A stretch of DNA of 64,000 bases. Origin: Streptomyces sp. NBC_00390. GTDB taxonomy: Bacteria; Actinomycetota; Actinomycetes; Streptomycetales; Streptomycetaceae. The translations under genes and the position numbers were made by a program. The stretch covers positions 3,286,001-3,350,000 of the forward strand of contig NZ_CP107945.1 of NCBI RefSeq assembly GCF_036057275.1, read 5' to 3'. Shown piece after piece: positions 33,611-42,785 of the stretch (position 1 is the stretch's first letter; every line of letters begins with the position of its first letter). The notes beneath the pieces were generated by a model that had not been told where the DNA came from, did not search any database, and worked only from the letters and a program-made list of their open reading frames with translations.

Positions 33611-34792
33611 CTAGAGAATGACGTGGGGCAGGAAGCGGGCGTACTCGTCCGTGACCAGTCCCGCCGACTCCCGGATGCCGAGCCCCGCCGCCTCGTCCTC
33701 GACGACCCACGCGCCGAGCACCACCCGGTTGCCGTCGAACTCGGGCAGCGGGGCCAACTCCTGGTAGCAGCAGGCCGCTTCCCGTACGACGGGCGCGCTG
33801 CCGGGCTCGTGGACCGTGACGCCCGCGCCCTCGCGGCCCAGCAGCGGCTTCGTCACATAGCCGCGCTCCTCGGCGAGTTCGCGCGGGCCGTCGAGATAGG
33901 CGGGCAGCAGATTCGGATGCCCGGGATACAGCTCCCACAGGATCGCCAGCAGCGCTTTGTTGGACAGCAGCATCTTCCAGGCGGGTTCGATCCAGCAGGT
34001 GGTGCCGGTGCCGCCGCCGTTGTCCAGGGTGTCGAGGACGTGCGGCCCGAAGCGGTCGGTGGTCAGCCACTCCCAGGGGTAGAGCTTGAAGCAGCTGCGC
34101 AGGAAGCGCAGCCGGTCGTCGACGAAGCGCCCGGAGAGCCGGTCCCAGCCGATCCGTTCCACGGAGAGCGCCTCGGTCGCGATACCGGCCTGCTGCGCCG
34201 TCTCGCGCAGATACGCGACGGTCATCAGGTCCTCGCCCAGCTCGTCCCCGTCGGAGTGGACGAAGTGAAGGGGTCCGGGCGGCAGCAGGGGAGCCTGTCG
34301 CCGCCAGGCGTCGACGAGGCGCTCGTGGAGGGAGTTCCACTGGTCGGCGCCAGGAAAACGTTCCTCCATCCAGAACCACTGCGGACTGGCGGCCTCGACC
34401 AGGGAGGTGGGGGTGTCGGCGTTGTACTCGAGCATCTTGGCGGGGCCGGTGCCGTCGTAGCGCAGGTCGAACCGCCCGTAGACCGAGGGGAGTTCGTCGC
34501 GCCGCCGCCAGGACTCGGCGACCCGCCGGGCCAGCCGGCGGTCGGTGATCCCCAGGTCGGCGAAGCGGCTCTGCTCGACGATGTGCGCGGCCGCTGCCAG
34601 CGACATGGCGTGCAACTCTTCGACGACCTCCTCCAGCGCCTCGACCTCGGGCAGAGAGAATTCGTAGTACGCGCTCTCGTCCCAGTAAGGGCGCAGGGAG
34701 CCGTCCGGGTAGCGGGTCAGCGGGTAGATGAGGCCCTGTTCCTCGACGGTCTGCTGCCAGCTGGGACGGGGTTCGATGGTGTGACGTTTCAT
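33611..34792 (-). CDS. Glutathionylspermidine synthase-like ATP-grasp protein (YgiC/YjfC type)
   Basis: 393 residues. ESAYYEFSLPEVEALEEVVE, RFDLRYDGTGPAKMLEYNAD and TPTSLVEAASPQWFW are hallmark blocks of the GSP_synth family, and KPLLGREGAGVTV near residue 310 is the ATP-grasp loop. The amidase half of true glutathionylspermidine synthases is absent, as in E. coli YgiC and YjfC. Members probably form an amide bond between a carboxylate and an amine, but glutathione is not made by Streptomyces, so the substrate must differ. The upstream lipoprotein gene, 17 bases ahead on the same strand, parallels E. coli ygiB-ygiC. Confidence 0.88.
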   Translation of the reverse strand: MKRHTIEPRPSWQQTVEEQGLIYPLTRYPDGSLRPYWDESAYYEFSLPEVEALEEVVEELHAMSLAAAAHIVEQSRFADLGITDRRLARRVAESWRRRDELPSVYGRFDLRYDGTGPAKMLEYNADTPTSLVEAASPQWFWMEERFPGADQWNSLHERLVDAWRRQAPLLPPGPLHFVHSDGDELGEDLMTVAYLRETAQQAGIATEALSVERIGWDRLSGRFVDDRLRFLRSCFKLYPWEWLTTDRFGPHVLDTLDNGGGTGTTCWIEPAWKMLLSNKALLAILWELYPGHPNLLPAYLDGPRELAEERGYVTKPLLGREGAGVTVHEPGSAPVVREAACCYQELAPLPEFDGNRVVLGAWVVEDEAAGLGIRESAGLVTDEYARFLPHVIL

Positions 34793-34809
34793 CGTGCGGG
34801 GGCCCGTGC

Positions 34810-35091
34810 TCAGCCGCCGCCGGAACTGGAGCCGCCGAAGCCGCCGCTGTCGACGGCGGTCCTGTCGAAGCTGCCGCCCTCGACGCGGTCACCGCTGACC
34901 CGGCCGCCGTAGTAGTAGCGGCCCGTGCTGCTGCGACCGTCGTCCTCGCACTCGTAGTCGGGCAGCACCTCGTAGGTCACCGGATCGACACACCGCTCGT
35001 CCGGCTCCGAACCGCAGGACGTGAGCGTCGCCGCGAGCACCCCCACGCCGCCGAGCACCACGGTGCCCGACCTCAGTCTGCGTCGCGTCAT
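34810..35091 (-). CDS. Small lipoprotein, YgiB-like (DUF1190 analogue)
   Basis: 93 residues. A basic start (MTRRRLRSGTVVLGG) and lipobox LTSC (Cys26) show a lipoprotein. The mature part has two further Cys in CVDPVTYEVLPDYECEDDG and a Gly/Ser-rich end with GGFGGSSSGGG. The Cys pair and the GFG-Ser tail recall YgiB/DUF1190, whose gene precedes ygiC in E. coli; here too the lipoprotein is directly upstream of the ATP-grasp gene. ATG 35091 gives the full signal. Homology to DUF1190 is my inference from context and a short motif. Confidence 0.75.
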   Translation of the reverse strand: MTRRRLRSGTVVLGGVGVLAATLTSCGSEPDERCVDPVTYEVLPDYECEDDGRSSTGRYYYGGRVSGDRVEGGSFDRTAVDSGGFGGSSSGGG

Positions 35092-35223
35092 CTGCCGCCC
35101 CTCCCGTCCCTCAGGCCCCACAGAACCCTCTGTGAACCGGCCGTTCGGCCGCGCCACACACTAGATGGCCGCCTCACGCGCCGGTAACCGGGTCCGCCAA
35201 CACCTCTCCTCTAGGGTCGCTTT

Positions 35224-36090
35224 GTGGTCTTCGGGATGATCTGTGCGCTCGGCTCCGCGGTCTGCTTCGGCACGGCCTCCGTACTGCAGGCGATGGCGGC
35301 GCGCGCCGCCGAGCCCGGATCCGGCTCCGGGGTCGACGCGGCGCTGCTGCTGCGCGCGCTGCGGCAGTGGCGCTATCTCGTAGGCCTCGCGCTCGACGGC
35401 CTGGGCTTCCTGCTGCAGATCGTCGCCCTGCGCTCCCTGCCCATCTACGTGGTCGGCGCGGCGCTCGCCGCCAGCCTCGCCGTCACCGCCGTGGTCTCCT
35501 CCCGCCTGCTCCATGTGCGCCTCAGCCGCACCGAGTGGGCGGCGGTCGTCGTCGTCTGCGCCGGTATGGCAATGCTGGGGCTCGCCGCCGGACCGGAGGG
35601 CGACCGGGCCGGTTCCACGGCGCTGCGCTGGTGCACGCTGGGCACGGCGCTCGGCGTGCTGGTCCTCGGCGCCGTGGCCGGCAGGCTGCCCGACCGGCCC
35701 CGCGCCCTGGTCCTGGGGCTCGGCGCGGGTATCGGCTTCGGCGTCGTCGAGGTCTCCGTCCGCCTGATCGACACGCTCGCCCTGCCCGAGGTGCTGACCA
35801 ACGTGGCCCTGTACGCGCTGCTGGTCGGCGGCGGTGCGGCGTTCCTGCTGCTCACCTCCGCCCTGCAGCGCGGCTCGGTGACGACCGCCACCGCCGGTCT
35901 GGTCATCACCGAGACGATCGGCCCGTCCGTGGTGGGCGTCGTCTGGCTGGGCGACCGTACCCGCGAGGGGCTGGCCTGGCTGGCGATCACGGGCTTCGTG
36001 GTGGCCGTGGCCGGGGCGCTGGCCCTGGCGAGGTTCGGCGAGCTGCCCGCCCAGGGAGAGCAGGCCGGTGAGCCTGAGCCAACAAAGTGA
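35224..36090 (+). CDS. DMT-like multi-helix membrane protein
   Basis: 288 residues, nine or ten helices with the internal repeat of the drug/metabolite transporter fold. CALGSAVCFGTASVLQAMAA opens the first half and VTNVALYALLVGGG the second half. The long first loop (RAAEPGSGSGVDAALLLRAL) and no charged residues in helix 4 fit the NIPA/magnesium-like or uncharacterised actinobacterial DMT branch, not EamA exporters with known drugs. GTG 35224 is used; ATG 35236 is possible. The ribosome site is weak. It diverges from the lipoprotein gene over 132 bases. Confidence 0.82.
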   Translation: MVFGMICALGSAVCFGTASVLQAMAARAAEPGSGSGVDAALLLRALRQWRYLVGLALDGLGFLLQIVALRSLPIYVVGAALAASLAVTAVVSSRLLHVRLSRTEWAAVVVVCAGMAMLGLAAGPEGDRAGSTALRWCTLGTALGVLVLGAVAGRLPDRPRALVLGLGAGIGFGVVEVSVRLIDTLALPEVLTNVALYALLVGGGAAFLLLTSALQRGSVTTATAGLVITETIGPSVVGVVWLGDRTREGLAWLAITGFVVAVAGALALARFGELPAQGEQAGEPEPTK

Positions 36091-36091
36091 A

Positions 36092-36110
36092 CCGCCTTGC
36101 CGCAAGGCGG
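36092..36110 (+). terminator. Short hairpin after the DMT-like gene
   Basis: CCGCCTTG-CCG-CAAGGCGG, perfect 8-bp stem starting two bases past the stop codon. Confidence 0.65.
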
Positions 36111-36157
36111 ATCCGCCTCGTTCCCGCGGTGGGCGCGGGTGGGAGGTCAGGCGCCCA

Positions 36158-36195
36158 GGGACGAGGACCCACGACTGCGGCGTCGTCCTCGTCCC
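36158..36195 (-). terminator. 11-bp stem hairpin after the MocR gene
   Basis: GGGACGAGGAC (36158-36168) pairs with GTCCTCGTCCC (36185-36195). It lies 95 bases past the MocR gene on the minus strand and probably ends that transcript. Confidence 0.65.
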
Positions 36196-36289
36196 GCTTC
36201 ACGTTGTCCAAGACCGTCTGTCCGCACAGGCCGCGGAACCCGAGCATCCGTGCCGGGACGGCGTGCTCGGCGGGCGCCGGGTACGGCGC

Positions 36290-37750
36290 TCACTCGGCGG
36301 AGCCTGCCGAGGGCAGGCCCCCGGCCTGCGCCAATGCCCCGCAGAGCGCGTCCAGCGCCCCCGTCCACGCACTGTCCGGCGGGGTCGCATACCCGACGAC
36401 GAGCGCATCGCGGACGACCGGCGCACCGTCGCCCGGCGCAGCGTCCGGGTGCCGGAAGCGGGTGACACCCTCCAGGGCCAGGCCCTGCCAGGCCGCCGCG
36501 CGAACCACCGGCTGTTCGGTGCCCGGCGGGAGTTCGAGGACGGCGTGGAGTCCGGCGGCGATGCCGCTCACGCGGATGCCCGGGGCCCGTTCGGCCAGGT
36601 GCCGCACCAACTGGTCCCGGCGGCGCCGGTAGCGCAGCCGCATGCTCCGCACATGCCGGTCGTACGCGCCGGAGGCGAGGAACTCGGCGAGCGTCAGCTG
36701 GTCCAGGGCGCTGGACACCCAGTCGACGCTACCCTTCGCGTCCAGCACCTCCCCCACCAGATGCTGGGGCAGCACCATCCACGCCAGCCGAAGCCCCGGC
36801 GCAAGGGACTTGCTGGCCGTGCCGAGGTAGACGATCCGTTCGGGATCCAGACCCTGCAGCGCGCCGACCGGCTGGCGGTCGTACCGGAACTCCCCGTCGT
36901 AGTCGTCCTCCAGGATCAGCCCGCCGCTGCCGCGCGCCCAGTCGACGGCCGCGGCGCGCCGGTCGGGGTGCAGCGGTACCCCCATCGGGAACTGGTGCGC
37001 GGGCGTCATCAGCACCGCGCCCGCCCCCTTGAGCCCGCTCAGCGCCCGCGTGTCGGTGCCGACCCCGTCAAAGGGCAGCGCGGGTGTACGCAGGCCCGCA
37101 TCGGTCAGCAGGTTCCGGTGCACGTCGAGCCCGTACGACTCGACGGCCACCTCCCGCACCCTGCGCCGCCGGAGCACCTTTCCCATGAGCATGAGGCCGT
37201 GGACGAAACCGGAGCAGATGACGATGCGTCCGGGGTCGGCGTACACGCCGCGTGCCCTGGCCAGATAGCCGGCGAGCACCGTCCTCAGCTCGATACGGCC
37301 GCGCGGGTCGCCATAGCCGAAGGCTTCGTGGGGTGCCGCGGTCAGGGCGCGCCGCGCCGCCTTCAGCCATTCCGTGCGCGGGAAGGACGCGAGATCGGGA
37401 GTGCCGGCCATCAGGCTGTAGGTGGGGCGCCCCCGGACCGGACGGGCCGTGGCCGAGCCCGCGGGCGACGCCGGTCTGCGCGGTGCGGAGCGCTGGGCGA
37501 CCCGGGTCCCGGATCCCTGCTGGGCGGTGAGCCAGCCCTCGGCGACCAGTTCGGCGTAGGCGTCGGCGACCGTGTTGCGGGCGATCCCCAGGTCGGCGGC
37601 GAGTGAACGCGACGACGGCAGACGGGTGCCGGGAGCCAGCCGCCCGGTGCGTACGGCTTCCCGCAGGGCGTCCATGAGCCCGGTACGCAGTCCCGTCCCG
37701 CGCAGTTCCAGATGCAGGTCGGCACCGAAAGTGGCCCGGGAATCCGTCAT
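36290..37750 (-). CDS. MocR/PdxR-type PLP-dependent transcriptional regulator
   Basis: 486 residues. The N-terminal GntR winged helix covers about 10-85 (LREAVRTGRLAPGTRLPSSR, SLAADLGIARNTVADAYAEL, EGWLTAQQGSGTRVA). An aminotransferase I fold follows, with the PLP lysine in YLGTASKSLAPGLRLAW and the block EDDYDGEFRYDRQPVGALQG. The sequence is of the PdxR/GabR class: it senses PLP or an amine and controls vitamin B6 or amino acid genes. It diverges from the AhpD-like gene with only 47 bases between the two start codons, so one operator can serve both. Confidence 0.9.
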   Translation of the reverse strand: MTDSRATFGADLHLELRGTGLRTGLMDALREAVRTGRLAPGTRLPSSRSLAADLGIARNTVADAYAELVAEGWLTAQQGSGTRVAQRSAPRRPASPAGSATARPVRGRPTYSLMAGTPDLASFPRTEWLKAARRALTAAPHEAFGYGDPRGRIELRTVLAGYLARARGVYADPGRIVICSGFVHGLMLMGKVLRRRRVREVAVESYGLDVHRNLLTDAGLRTPALPFDGVGTDTRALSGLKGAGAVLMTPAHQFPMGVPLHPDRRAAAVDWARGSGGLILEDDYDGEFRYDRQPVGALQGLDPERIVYLGTASKSLAPGLRLAWMVLPQHLVGEVLDAKGSVDWVSSALDQLTLAEFLASGAYDRHVRSMRLRYRRRRDQLVRHLAERAPGIRVSGIAAGLHAVLELPPGTEQPVVRAAAWQGLALEGVTRFRHPDAAPGDGAPVVRDALVVGYATPPDSAWTGALDALCGALAQAGGLPSAGSAE

Positions 37751-37752
37751 GG

Positions 37753-37797
37753 AAATGGACCATACCGGTGCGCCACGGCCCCCGTACGGTCGTCCCT
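37753..37797. promoter_or_regulatory. Divergent promoter region of MocR and AhpD-like genes
   Basis: The 47 bases hold ATGGACCAT (37755-37763), a palindrome with a central A, and TACGGT (37785-37790), a fair -10 box seven bases before ATG 37798, which would make that mRNA leaderless. MocR proteins often bind such half-sites. Confidence 0.45.
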
Positions 37798-38343
37798 ATG
37801 ACGACGACGCGGAGCGGCATCACGGCAACCGGCGGCACCGACACCGCTGCGCCTCCACGGGAGGCCCACGCGCCGGAGCACAGCCCGCGCCTGACCTGGG
37901 CCAAGCTCGCACCGGACGTCTACAAGGCGATGGTGCAGCTCGACTCCGCCGCCCGGCAGCACCTCGACCCCGCTCTGCTGGAGCTGGTCAAGATCCGCGC
38001 CTCGCAGATCAACCACTGCGCGTTCTGCCTCGACATGCACACCAAGGACGCGCTCGCGGCCGGGGAGTCGGTGGAGCGTATCGTCCAGCTCTCCGCCTGG
38101 GAGGAGTCGCGGCACTTCTACACCGACAAGGAGCTCGCGGCGATCGAGCTGACGCAAGCGGTGACCGTGCTGACCGAGGGCTTCGTCCCGGACGATGTGT
38201 ACGCGAAGGCCGCCGCGCACTTCGACGAGACCGAACTCGCCCATCTCGTCTCGGCGATCACGGTGATCAACGCCTGGAACCGTTTCGGTGTGACCGCCCG
38301 TCTGGTTCCCGGCCACTACACGCCCGGTTCGCGGCGGCTGTGA
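37798..38343 (+). CDS. Carboxymuconolactone decarboxylase/AhpD-like protein
   Basis: 181 residues. The CMD/AhpD motif is QINHCAFCLDMHTKDA (CxxC plus His about residue 75), a peroxidatic thiol pair as in AhpD. LVKIRASQINHCAFC and ELAHLVSAITVINAWNRFGV are the two conserved helices. It probably reduces peroxides or acts as a thiol partner; the lactone decarboxylase function of the name is unlikely without the other pathway genes. ATG 37798 is probably leaderless. The isocitrate-lyase-like gene begins 14 bases past its stop, so they form an operon divergent from the MocR regulator, as CMD genes often do with PdxR-type regulators. Confidence 0.87.
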   Translation: MTTTRSGITATGGTDTAAPPREAHAPEHSPRLTWAKLAPDVYKAMVQLDSAARQHLDPALLELVKIRASQINHCAFCLDMHTKDALAAGESVERIVQLSAWEESRHFYTDKELAAIELTQAVTVLTEGFVPDDVYAKAAAHFDETELAHLVSAITVINAWNRFGVTARLVPGHYTPGSRRL

Positions 38344-38357
38344 GAGGGGGCCCGCAG

Positions 38358-39083
38358 ATGACGACACGTGCACAGATGTTCCGCGCCCTGCACCACGGCC
38401 GGGACGCCGGGGATCCGCTCGTACTTCCGGGGCCGTGGGACGCCGCGAGCGCCCGCGCCTTCGCCGATGCGGGCTTCCCTGCCCTGGCGACGCCGAGCGC
38501 GGGGGTCTCGGCGTCGCTGGGGTACGAGGACGGCCGGACGCCGGCGGACGAGATGTTCGCGGCTGTCGCCCGTATCGTCCGAGCGGTCGATGTCCCGGTG
38601 ACGGCGGATGTCGAGGCGGGCTACGGCCTGAACCCGAAGGAGCTGGTGGACCGGATCCTTGAGACGGGCGCGGTCGGCTGCAACCTGGAGGACTCCGACC
38701 CGGCGACCAAGGCGCTCGGGGATCCGCGGCGGCACGCCGACCGGCTGGCCGAGGTTCGGGCTGAGGCGGGCGACGCGCTGTTCGTCAACGCACGGGTGGA
38801 CACGTATCTGCGCGGCGTGACCGACCCCGCGGAGGCACTCGCCCGCATCAGGCTGTACGCCGCGGCCGGGGCGGACTGCGTGTACCCGATCGGCGTGCCA
38901 CCGGAGCACCTGCCGCTGCTGCGCGCCGGAACCGGCATCCCGATCAACGTCGGCGCGCCTGCCGTCGCCCCGCCCCTCGCGGAACTGGGCCGTCTCGGGG
39001 CAACCCGCATCACCTTCGGCCCGGGCCTCCAGCACCGGGCGCACACAGCGGTGCAGACGATCGCCCGCGAGCTGAGGGGCTGA
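38358..39083 (+). CDS. Isocitrate lyase/PEP mutase-superfamily protein
   Basis: 241 residues. PLVLPGPWDAASARAFADAG, TPSAGVSASLGYEDG and the metal-binding block VTADVEAGYGLNPKE (Asp and Glu), then GCNLEDSDP, show the ICL/PEP mutase barrel. Family members cleave or rearrange C-C or C-P bonds of small carboxylates such as oxaloacetate or methylisocitrate. The KKCGH loop of isocitrate lyase is absent, so the substrate is different. AGAGGGGG precedes ATG 38358. It is second in the operon with the AhpD-like gene. Confidence 0.87.
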   Translation: MTTRAQMFRALHHGRDAGDPLVLPGPWDAASARAFADAGFPALATPSAGVSASLGYEDGRTPADEMFAAVARIVRAVDVPVTADVEAGYGLNPKELVDRILETGAVGCNLEDSDPATKALGDPRRHADRLAEVRAEAGDALFVNARVDTYLRGVTDPAEALARIRLYAAAGADCVYPIGVPPEHLPLLRAGTGIPINVGAPAVAPPLAELGRLGATRITFGPGLQHRAHTAVQTIARELRG

Positions 39084-39170
39084 CGCCGGCCCCGCCCCGT
39101 CCTGCCGGACCGGCCTGAGCCACTCCGGCCCAGTCCGACCGGGCAGGGTGCAGCCCGGCGCCGTCCGACC

Positions 39171-39358
39171 GACCAGGCGCGGCTCGCCCCGAACCGACCG
39201 GGCAGGATGCGGCCGGGCGCGGTACAGCCCGGCGCAGTACAACCGGGCAGAGTGCAGGCCGGACAGGGCCCGGCGCGGCGCGACCAGGCGCGGCTCGGCC
39301 CGAACCGACCCGGCGCGGTACAGCCCGGCGCGGTGCAGCCGGGCAGCAGCCGGCCCGG
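39171..39358. repeat. Degenerate tandem repeat, about 111-bp period
   Basis: The block starting GACCAGGCGCGGCTCG at 39171 recurs at 39282 with few changes and a 15-base deletion. Inside each copy, CGGCGCGGTACAGCC-type units repeat every 10-20 bases. It fills the spacer between the PEP mutase-like gene and the 122-residue gene. No convincing CDS covers it. Confidence 0.75.
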
Positions 39359-39371
39359 TCCGTCCTGTGCG

Positions 39372-39740
39372 CTAAGCGCCCCGCGCCTGCTGCGGCGGCT
39401 CCCCGGGCGTGGCCGTCTCCGCCGACTTCGCCGCGAGCGCCAGACGTACCGCCCAGCCCAGCGTCAGGCCCGGTTCCGCCGCGCGCAGGGCCTTGATCGC
39501 GGCCACCGAGTCGGCCGGGCCGTCCACGCCCGCCGCGGTCAGGTGCCGGCGTACCCAGCGTGCCCGCAGGTCGTCGTCCGAGGCCGTGGCGGCCTCGGCG
39601 ATGATCGCCGCGGCGCGTTCCAGGCCGGGGCGCTCGTCCTCAGGGGCGTTCTCCAGCGCCGCGCGGACGGCATCGGCGATGCCGTCCGCGTCGCGCAACA
39701 CGATCACCGGCAGTTCCTGCTTCTTCCCGTATCCCAGCAT
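39372..39740 (-). CDS. Conserved hypothetical protein next to the betaine operon
   Basis: 122 residues, soluble, Ala-rich and mainly helical. It begins MLGYGKKQELPVIVLRDADG and contains GLERAAAIIAEAATASDDDL and RARWVRRHLTAAGVDG. I do not know the family. ATG 39740 is used; the frame is open to 39776. It lies 67 bases past the end of the substrate-binding protein gene on the same strand, so it may be the last gene of the betaine operon, but a small inverted repeat (39778-39793) lies between. Confidence 0.65.
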   Translation of the reverse strand: MLGYGKKQELPVIVLRDADGIADAVRAALENAPEDERPGLERAAAIIAEAATASDDDLRARWVRRHLTAAGVDGPADSVAAIKALRAAEPGLTLGWAVRLALAAKSAETATPGEPPQQARGA

Positions 39741-39807
39741 GCAGTGATCATCCTTTTCGTCCGCGGTGCGCCTCAAGGGAGTTGAGCAACTCCTGAGATG
39801 CGTGGCG

Positions 39808-40773
39808 TCACTTCTTCGGGAGCCACGCCTTCCACGTCGACTCGTTCGCCTTGACCCACTTCTCCGCGGCGGCCTCCGGCGACATCTTCTCGCCGGCGAT
39901 CATCAACGCCACCTCGTTCTGCTGCTCGGTGGTCCACTTGAAGTTCTTCAGGAACTCCGCGGCGTCGCCGCCGTTCTTCGCGAAGTCCGCGTTCAGATAC
40001 TTCTGCAGCGGCGTGTTCGGGTACGCGCACGCGACCTTCTTCGGGTCGGCGTCACAGCCCTCGGTGTACGCGGGCAGCTTGACCTCGACCAGATCGACCT
40101 GCGCGTTCAGCCACTGCGGCGTCCACCAGTACGTCAGGAAGGGCTTCTTCTCCTTCGCGTACTTCTTGATCGCCGTGATCTGCGCCGCCTCGGACCCCGA
40201 GTAGTTGGTCTTCAGGTCCAGCTTGAGGTTCTTGATGATCGCGTCGTCGTTGGTGACGTAGTCCGGCGAACCCTCCAGGATCTCGCCCTTGTCACCGCTC
40301 TCCGCCGTCCGGAAGTCCTTGGCGTACTTGTTGAGGTTCTTCCAGTCAGTGACGTCCGGGTGGGCGTCCGCGAAGTACTTCGGCACGAACCAGCCGATGT
40401 GGCCCTCGACCCCGAGATCGCCCGCCTTGACGACGGTCTTCTTCGTCTCGACGTACTGCTTCTCCTCCTTGGGGTGACCCCAGTCCTCCATGATCGCGTC
40501 GATGTCGCCCTTGGAGAGCGCGTCCCAGGCGAGGACCTCGCCCATCTGCTGGCTCTTGACCGTGTAGCCCAGCTCCTCCTTCAGGATGTACGCGGCGACG
40601 GCGGTGTTGGCCTGGGCGCCCACCCATGACGGAACGGTCAGTCTGACGACCTTGTCGCCGCCGACGTCCTTGCTCTTGCCGGTGTCGGCGGCGCCGCAGG
40701 CGCTCAGCGACAGGACGCCCAGGGCGCCCACGACGGCGGTGGCGGTACGCAGAACTCGGGTTCGGTTTCGCAT
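39808..40773 (-). CDS. Glycine betaine/choline ABC transporter substrate-binding lipoprotein
   Basis: 321 residues. A lipoprotein signal ends LSAC (Cys26). The OpuAC fold follows with KVVRLTVPSWVGAQANTAVA, YILKEELGYTVKSQQMGEVL and AWDALSKGDIDAIMEDWGH; KPFLTYWWTPQWLNAQVDLV carries aromatic residues that can form the cation cage for a quaternary amine. It should capture betaine or choline outside and hand it to the fused permease. ATG 40773. It is 29 bases downstream of the permease gene and the last clear transport gene of the operon. Confidence 0.92.
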   Translation of the reverse strand: MRNRTRVLRTATAVVGALGVLSLSACGAADTGKSKDVGGDKVVRLTVPSWVGAQANTAVAAYILKEELGYTVKSQQMGEVLAWDALSKGDIDAIMEDWGHPKEEKQYVETKKTVVKAGDLGVEGHIGWFVPKYFADAHPDVTDWKNLNKYAKDFRTAESGDKGEILEGSPDYVTNDDAIIKNLKLDLKTNYSGSEAAQITAIKKYAKEKKPFLTYWWTPQWLNAQVDLVEVKLPAYTEGCDADPKKVACAYPNTPLQKYLNADFAKNGGDAAEFLKNFKWTTEQQNEVALMIAGEKMSPEAAAEKWVKANESTWKAWLPKK

Positions 40774-40802
40774 GATGCTCCAAGCTTGTGAAGGGGGATG
40801 AG

Positions 40803-42785
40803 TCAGTGGCTGCGGGTGCGGCGGGCCGCCGCGGGCTGGGTGAGCCGGTCCAGTACGAGTCCGAGGCAGACGATCGCGACACCGGCCGTCATGCCGATGC
40901 CCATCTCGCCCCGCGACAGGCCCTTGACCACGTCGTAGCCGAGCGCGCCACCGCCGACGAGACCTCCGACGACGACCACGGCGAGCACCAGCACGACGCC
41001 CTGGTTGACGGCGAGTTGCAGGGCCGGACGGGCCAGCGGCAGCTGGACCTGGAGGAGCTGCTGCCGGGTCGACGCGCCCAGTGAGCGCGCGGCCTCCATC
41101 GCCGCCGGGTCCACCTCGCGCAGCCCCTGCGTGGTGATGCGTACGACGGCGGGCAGCGCGTACACGACGGCAGCGATGATCGCCGAGGCCCGGGTGACGC
41201 CGAACAGCGCGACCACCGGGATGAGATAGACGAACTGCGGCATGGTCTGCATGGCGTCGAGCACCGGCCGCAGCCAGCGCTCCAGCCGCCCGGCCCGGGC
41301 GCAGAGGACGCCCGCGAGCACGCCCAGCACGAGGGTGACGACCAGCGCCGCGAGCACCTGGGAGAGGGTGTCGAGGGACTTCGTCCACACGCCGAGCACA
41401 CCGATCGCGGCCATCGAGGCCGTGGCGGTCAGTGCGGTCGCCCAGGTGCCCACCAGCCACGCGACCGCGGCGACGAGCAGCAGTACCGACCACCAGGGCA
41501 GCCAGGTCAGGCCGTCCCGGAGCGGGTTGAGGACCCACAGCGTGAAGTGCTCGGACCAGACCTCGGTACCGCCGAGGACGGGGATACCGGAGGCGAAGTG
41601 CTCCGTGATCCAGTCCTGCGCCTTGTTCACGGGCGTGGAGATGTCGTACGTCCAGCCCTCCGGCCACGCCTTGCCCACGGCGAACCGGAGCAGGACCGCG
41701 GCCCCGACCGCGGCGAGGACCAGCGCCCACGCCGAACGGCCGTGCAGCGGGCCGCCGCCCGGGGCGCTCTCGCCGATCCGGTCACCGGCCGCCGCGGTCG
41801 TACGGTCCAGCCAGACGGCGATCAGCACGATCGGGATGCCGGCGGCGAGCGCCCTGCCGACGTCGACGGTGGACAGCGCCGAGTAGACCTCTTCGCCGAG
41901 GCCGCCGGCGCCGACGAGGGCGGCGATCACGACCATCGAGAGCGCCATCATGATCGTCTGGTTGAGGCCGAGGAGCATCTGCTTGCGGGCGAGCGGCAGG
42001 CGCGCCGTCCTCAGCCGCTGCCACGGGCTCGCGCCGAGCGACGCGGACGCCTCCAGCACGGAAGGGTCGGCGCCGCGCAGGCCGAGTGCGGTGAGGCGGG
42101 CCATCGGCGGGGCCGCGTAGATGACGGTGCAGAACAGTGCGGCGGGCGTACCGGTGCCGAAGACCAGCACGAACGGCAGCAGGTAGGCGAAGGCCGGCAG
42201 CACCTGCATGGTGTCGAGTACGGGCCGCAGGGCGCGGTCGACCCGGTCGGACAGCCCGGCCGGGAGCCCGATGAGCACGCCGAGCAGTGCCGCGGCGACC
42301 ACGGCGACGATCATCAGCGCGATGGTGAGCAAGGTGGCTTCCCACATCCCCAGCAGCCCGCACACGGCGAACGCCCCGAGCGCGGTGGCCGCGACCTTGA
42401 TCCCCTTGCGCCCCAGTCCGGCGGCCCGCCAGGCGAACAGCACCCCGGCGGCCAGCACACCGGTCCAGCCCATGGCGTCCAGCGCGTTGTGGACTGCCGT
42501 GACGGCGTCGGTCGCGGTGTTGGACAGATGCAGCAGGAAGTAGAGGAAGAGCGGGTGGGTCTCGCGGTTGTCGACGACCCAGGCGTTGGCGTCGTCGAGC
42601 GGCCCGGACACGTCGACGGTCAGCGCTGCCGGCCAGCTGCCGCTGCCCCACAACCCGATGCCGAGCGGTACGAGCACGAGCGCGAGCGCGCCGAGGACGA
42701 CCAGCTTGCTCCCTACCCGGTGTCTCGCGAGATCCCGGAAGGAGGCAACCTTGCGGGCCGCGGGGGCGGAGACGGCGGCGGTCAC
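40803..42785 (-). CDS. Betaine/choline ABC permease, two fused permease domains
   Basis: 660 residues with two BPD_transp_1 domains. The first half has [20 protein letters not shown] with [19 protein letters not shown] and [20 protein letters not shown]; the second has [20 protein letters not shown] with [20 protein letters not shown] and [20 protein letters not shown]. Two EAA-type loops in one chain mean that a single polypeptide can form the whole pore, where ProW or OpuAB needs two. GTG 42785 overlaps the ATPase stop (GTGA), so translation is coupled. It should work in the cytoplasmic membrane with the ATPase and binding protein next to it. Confidence 0.92.
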   Translation of the reverse strand: MTAAVSAPAARKVASFRDLARHRVGSKLVVLGALALVLVPLGIGLWGSGSWPAALTVDVSGPLDDANAWVVDNRETHPLFLYFLLHLSNTATDAVTAVHNALDAMGWTGVLAAGVLFAWRAAGLGRKGIKVAATALGAFAVCGLLGMWEATLLTIALMIVAVVAAALLGVLIGLPAGLSDRVDRALRPVLDTMQVLPAFAYLLPFVLVFGTGTPAALFCTVIYAAPPMARLTALGLRGADPSVLEASASLGASPWQRLRTARLPLARKQMLLGLNQTIMMALSMVVIAALVGAGGLGEEVYSALSTVDVGRALAAGIPIVLIAVWLDRTTAAAGDRIGESAPGGGPLHGRSAWALVLAAVGAAVLLRFAVGKAWPEGWTYDISTPVNKAQDWITEHFASGIPVLGGTEVWSEHFTLWVLNPLRDGLTWLPWWSVLLLVAAVAWLVGTWATALTATASMAAIGVLGVWTKSLDTLSQVLAALVVTLVLGVLAGVLCARAGRLERWLRPVLDAMQTMPQFVYLIPVVALFGVTRASAIIAAVVYALPAVVRITTQGLREVDPAAMEAARSLGASTRQQLLQVQLPLARPALQLAVNQGVVLVLAVVVVGGLVGGGALGYDVVKGLSRGEMGIGMTAGVAIVCLGLVLDRLTQPAAARRTRSH

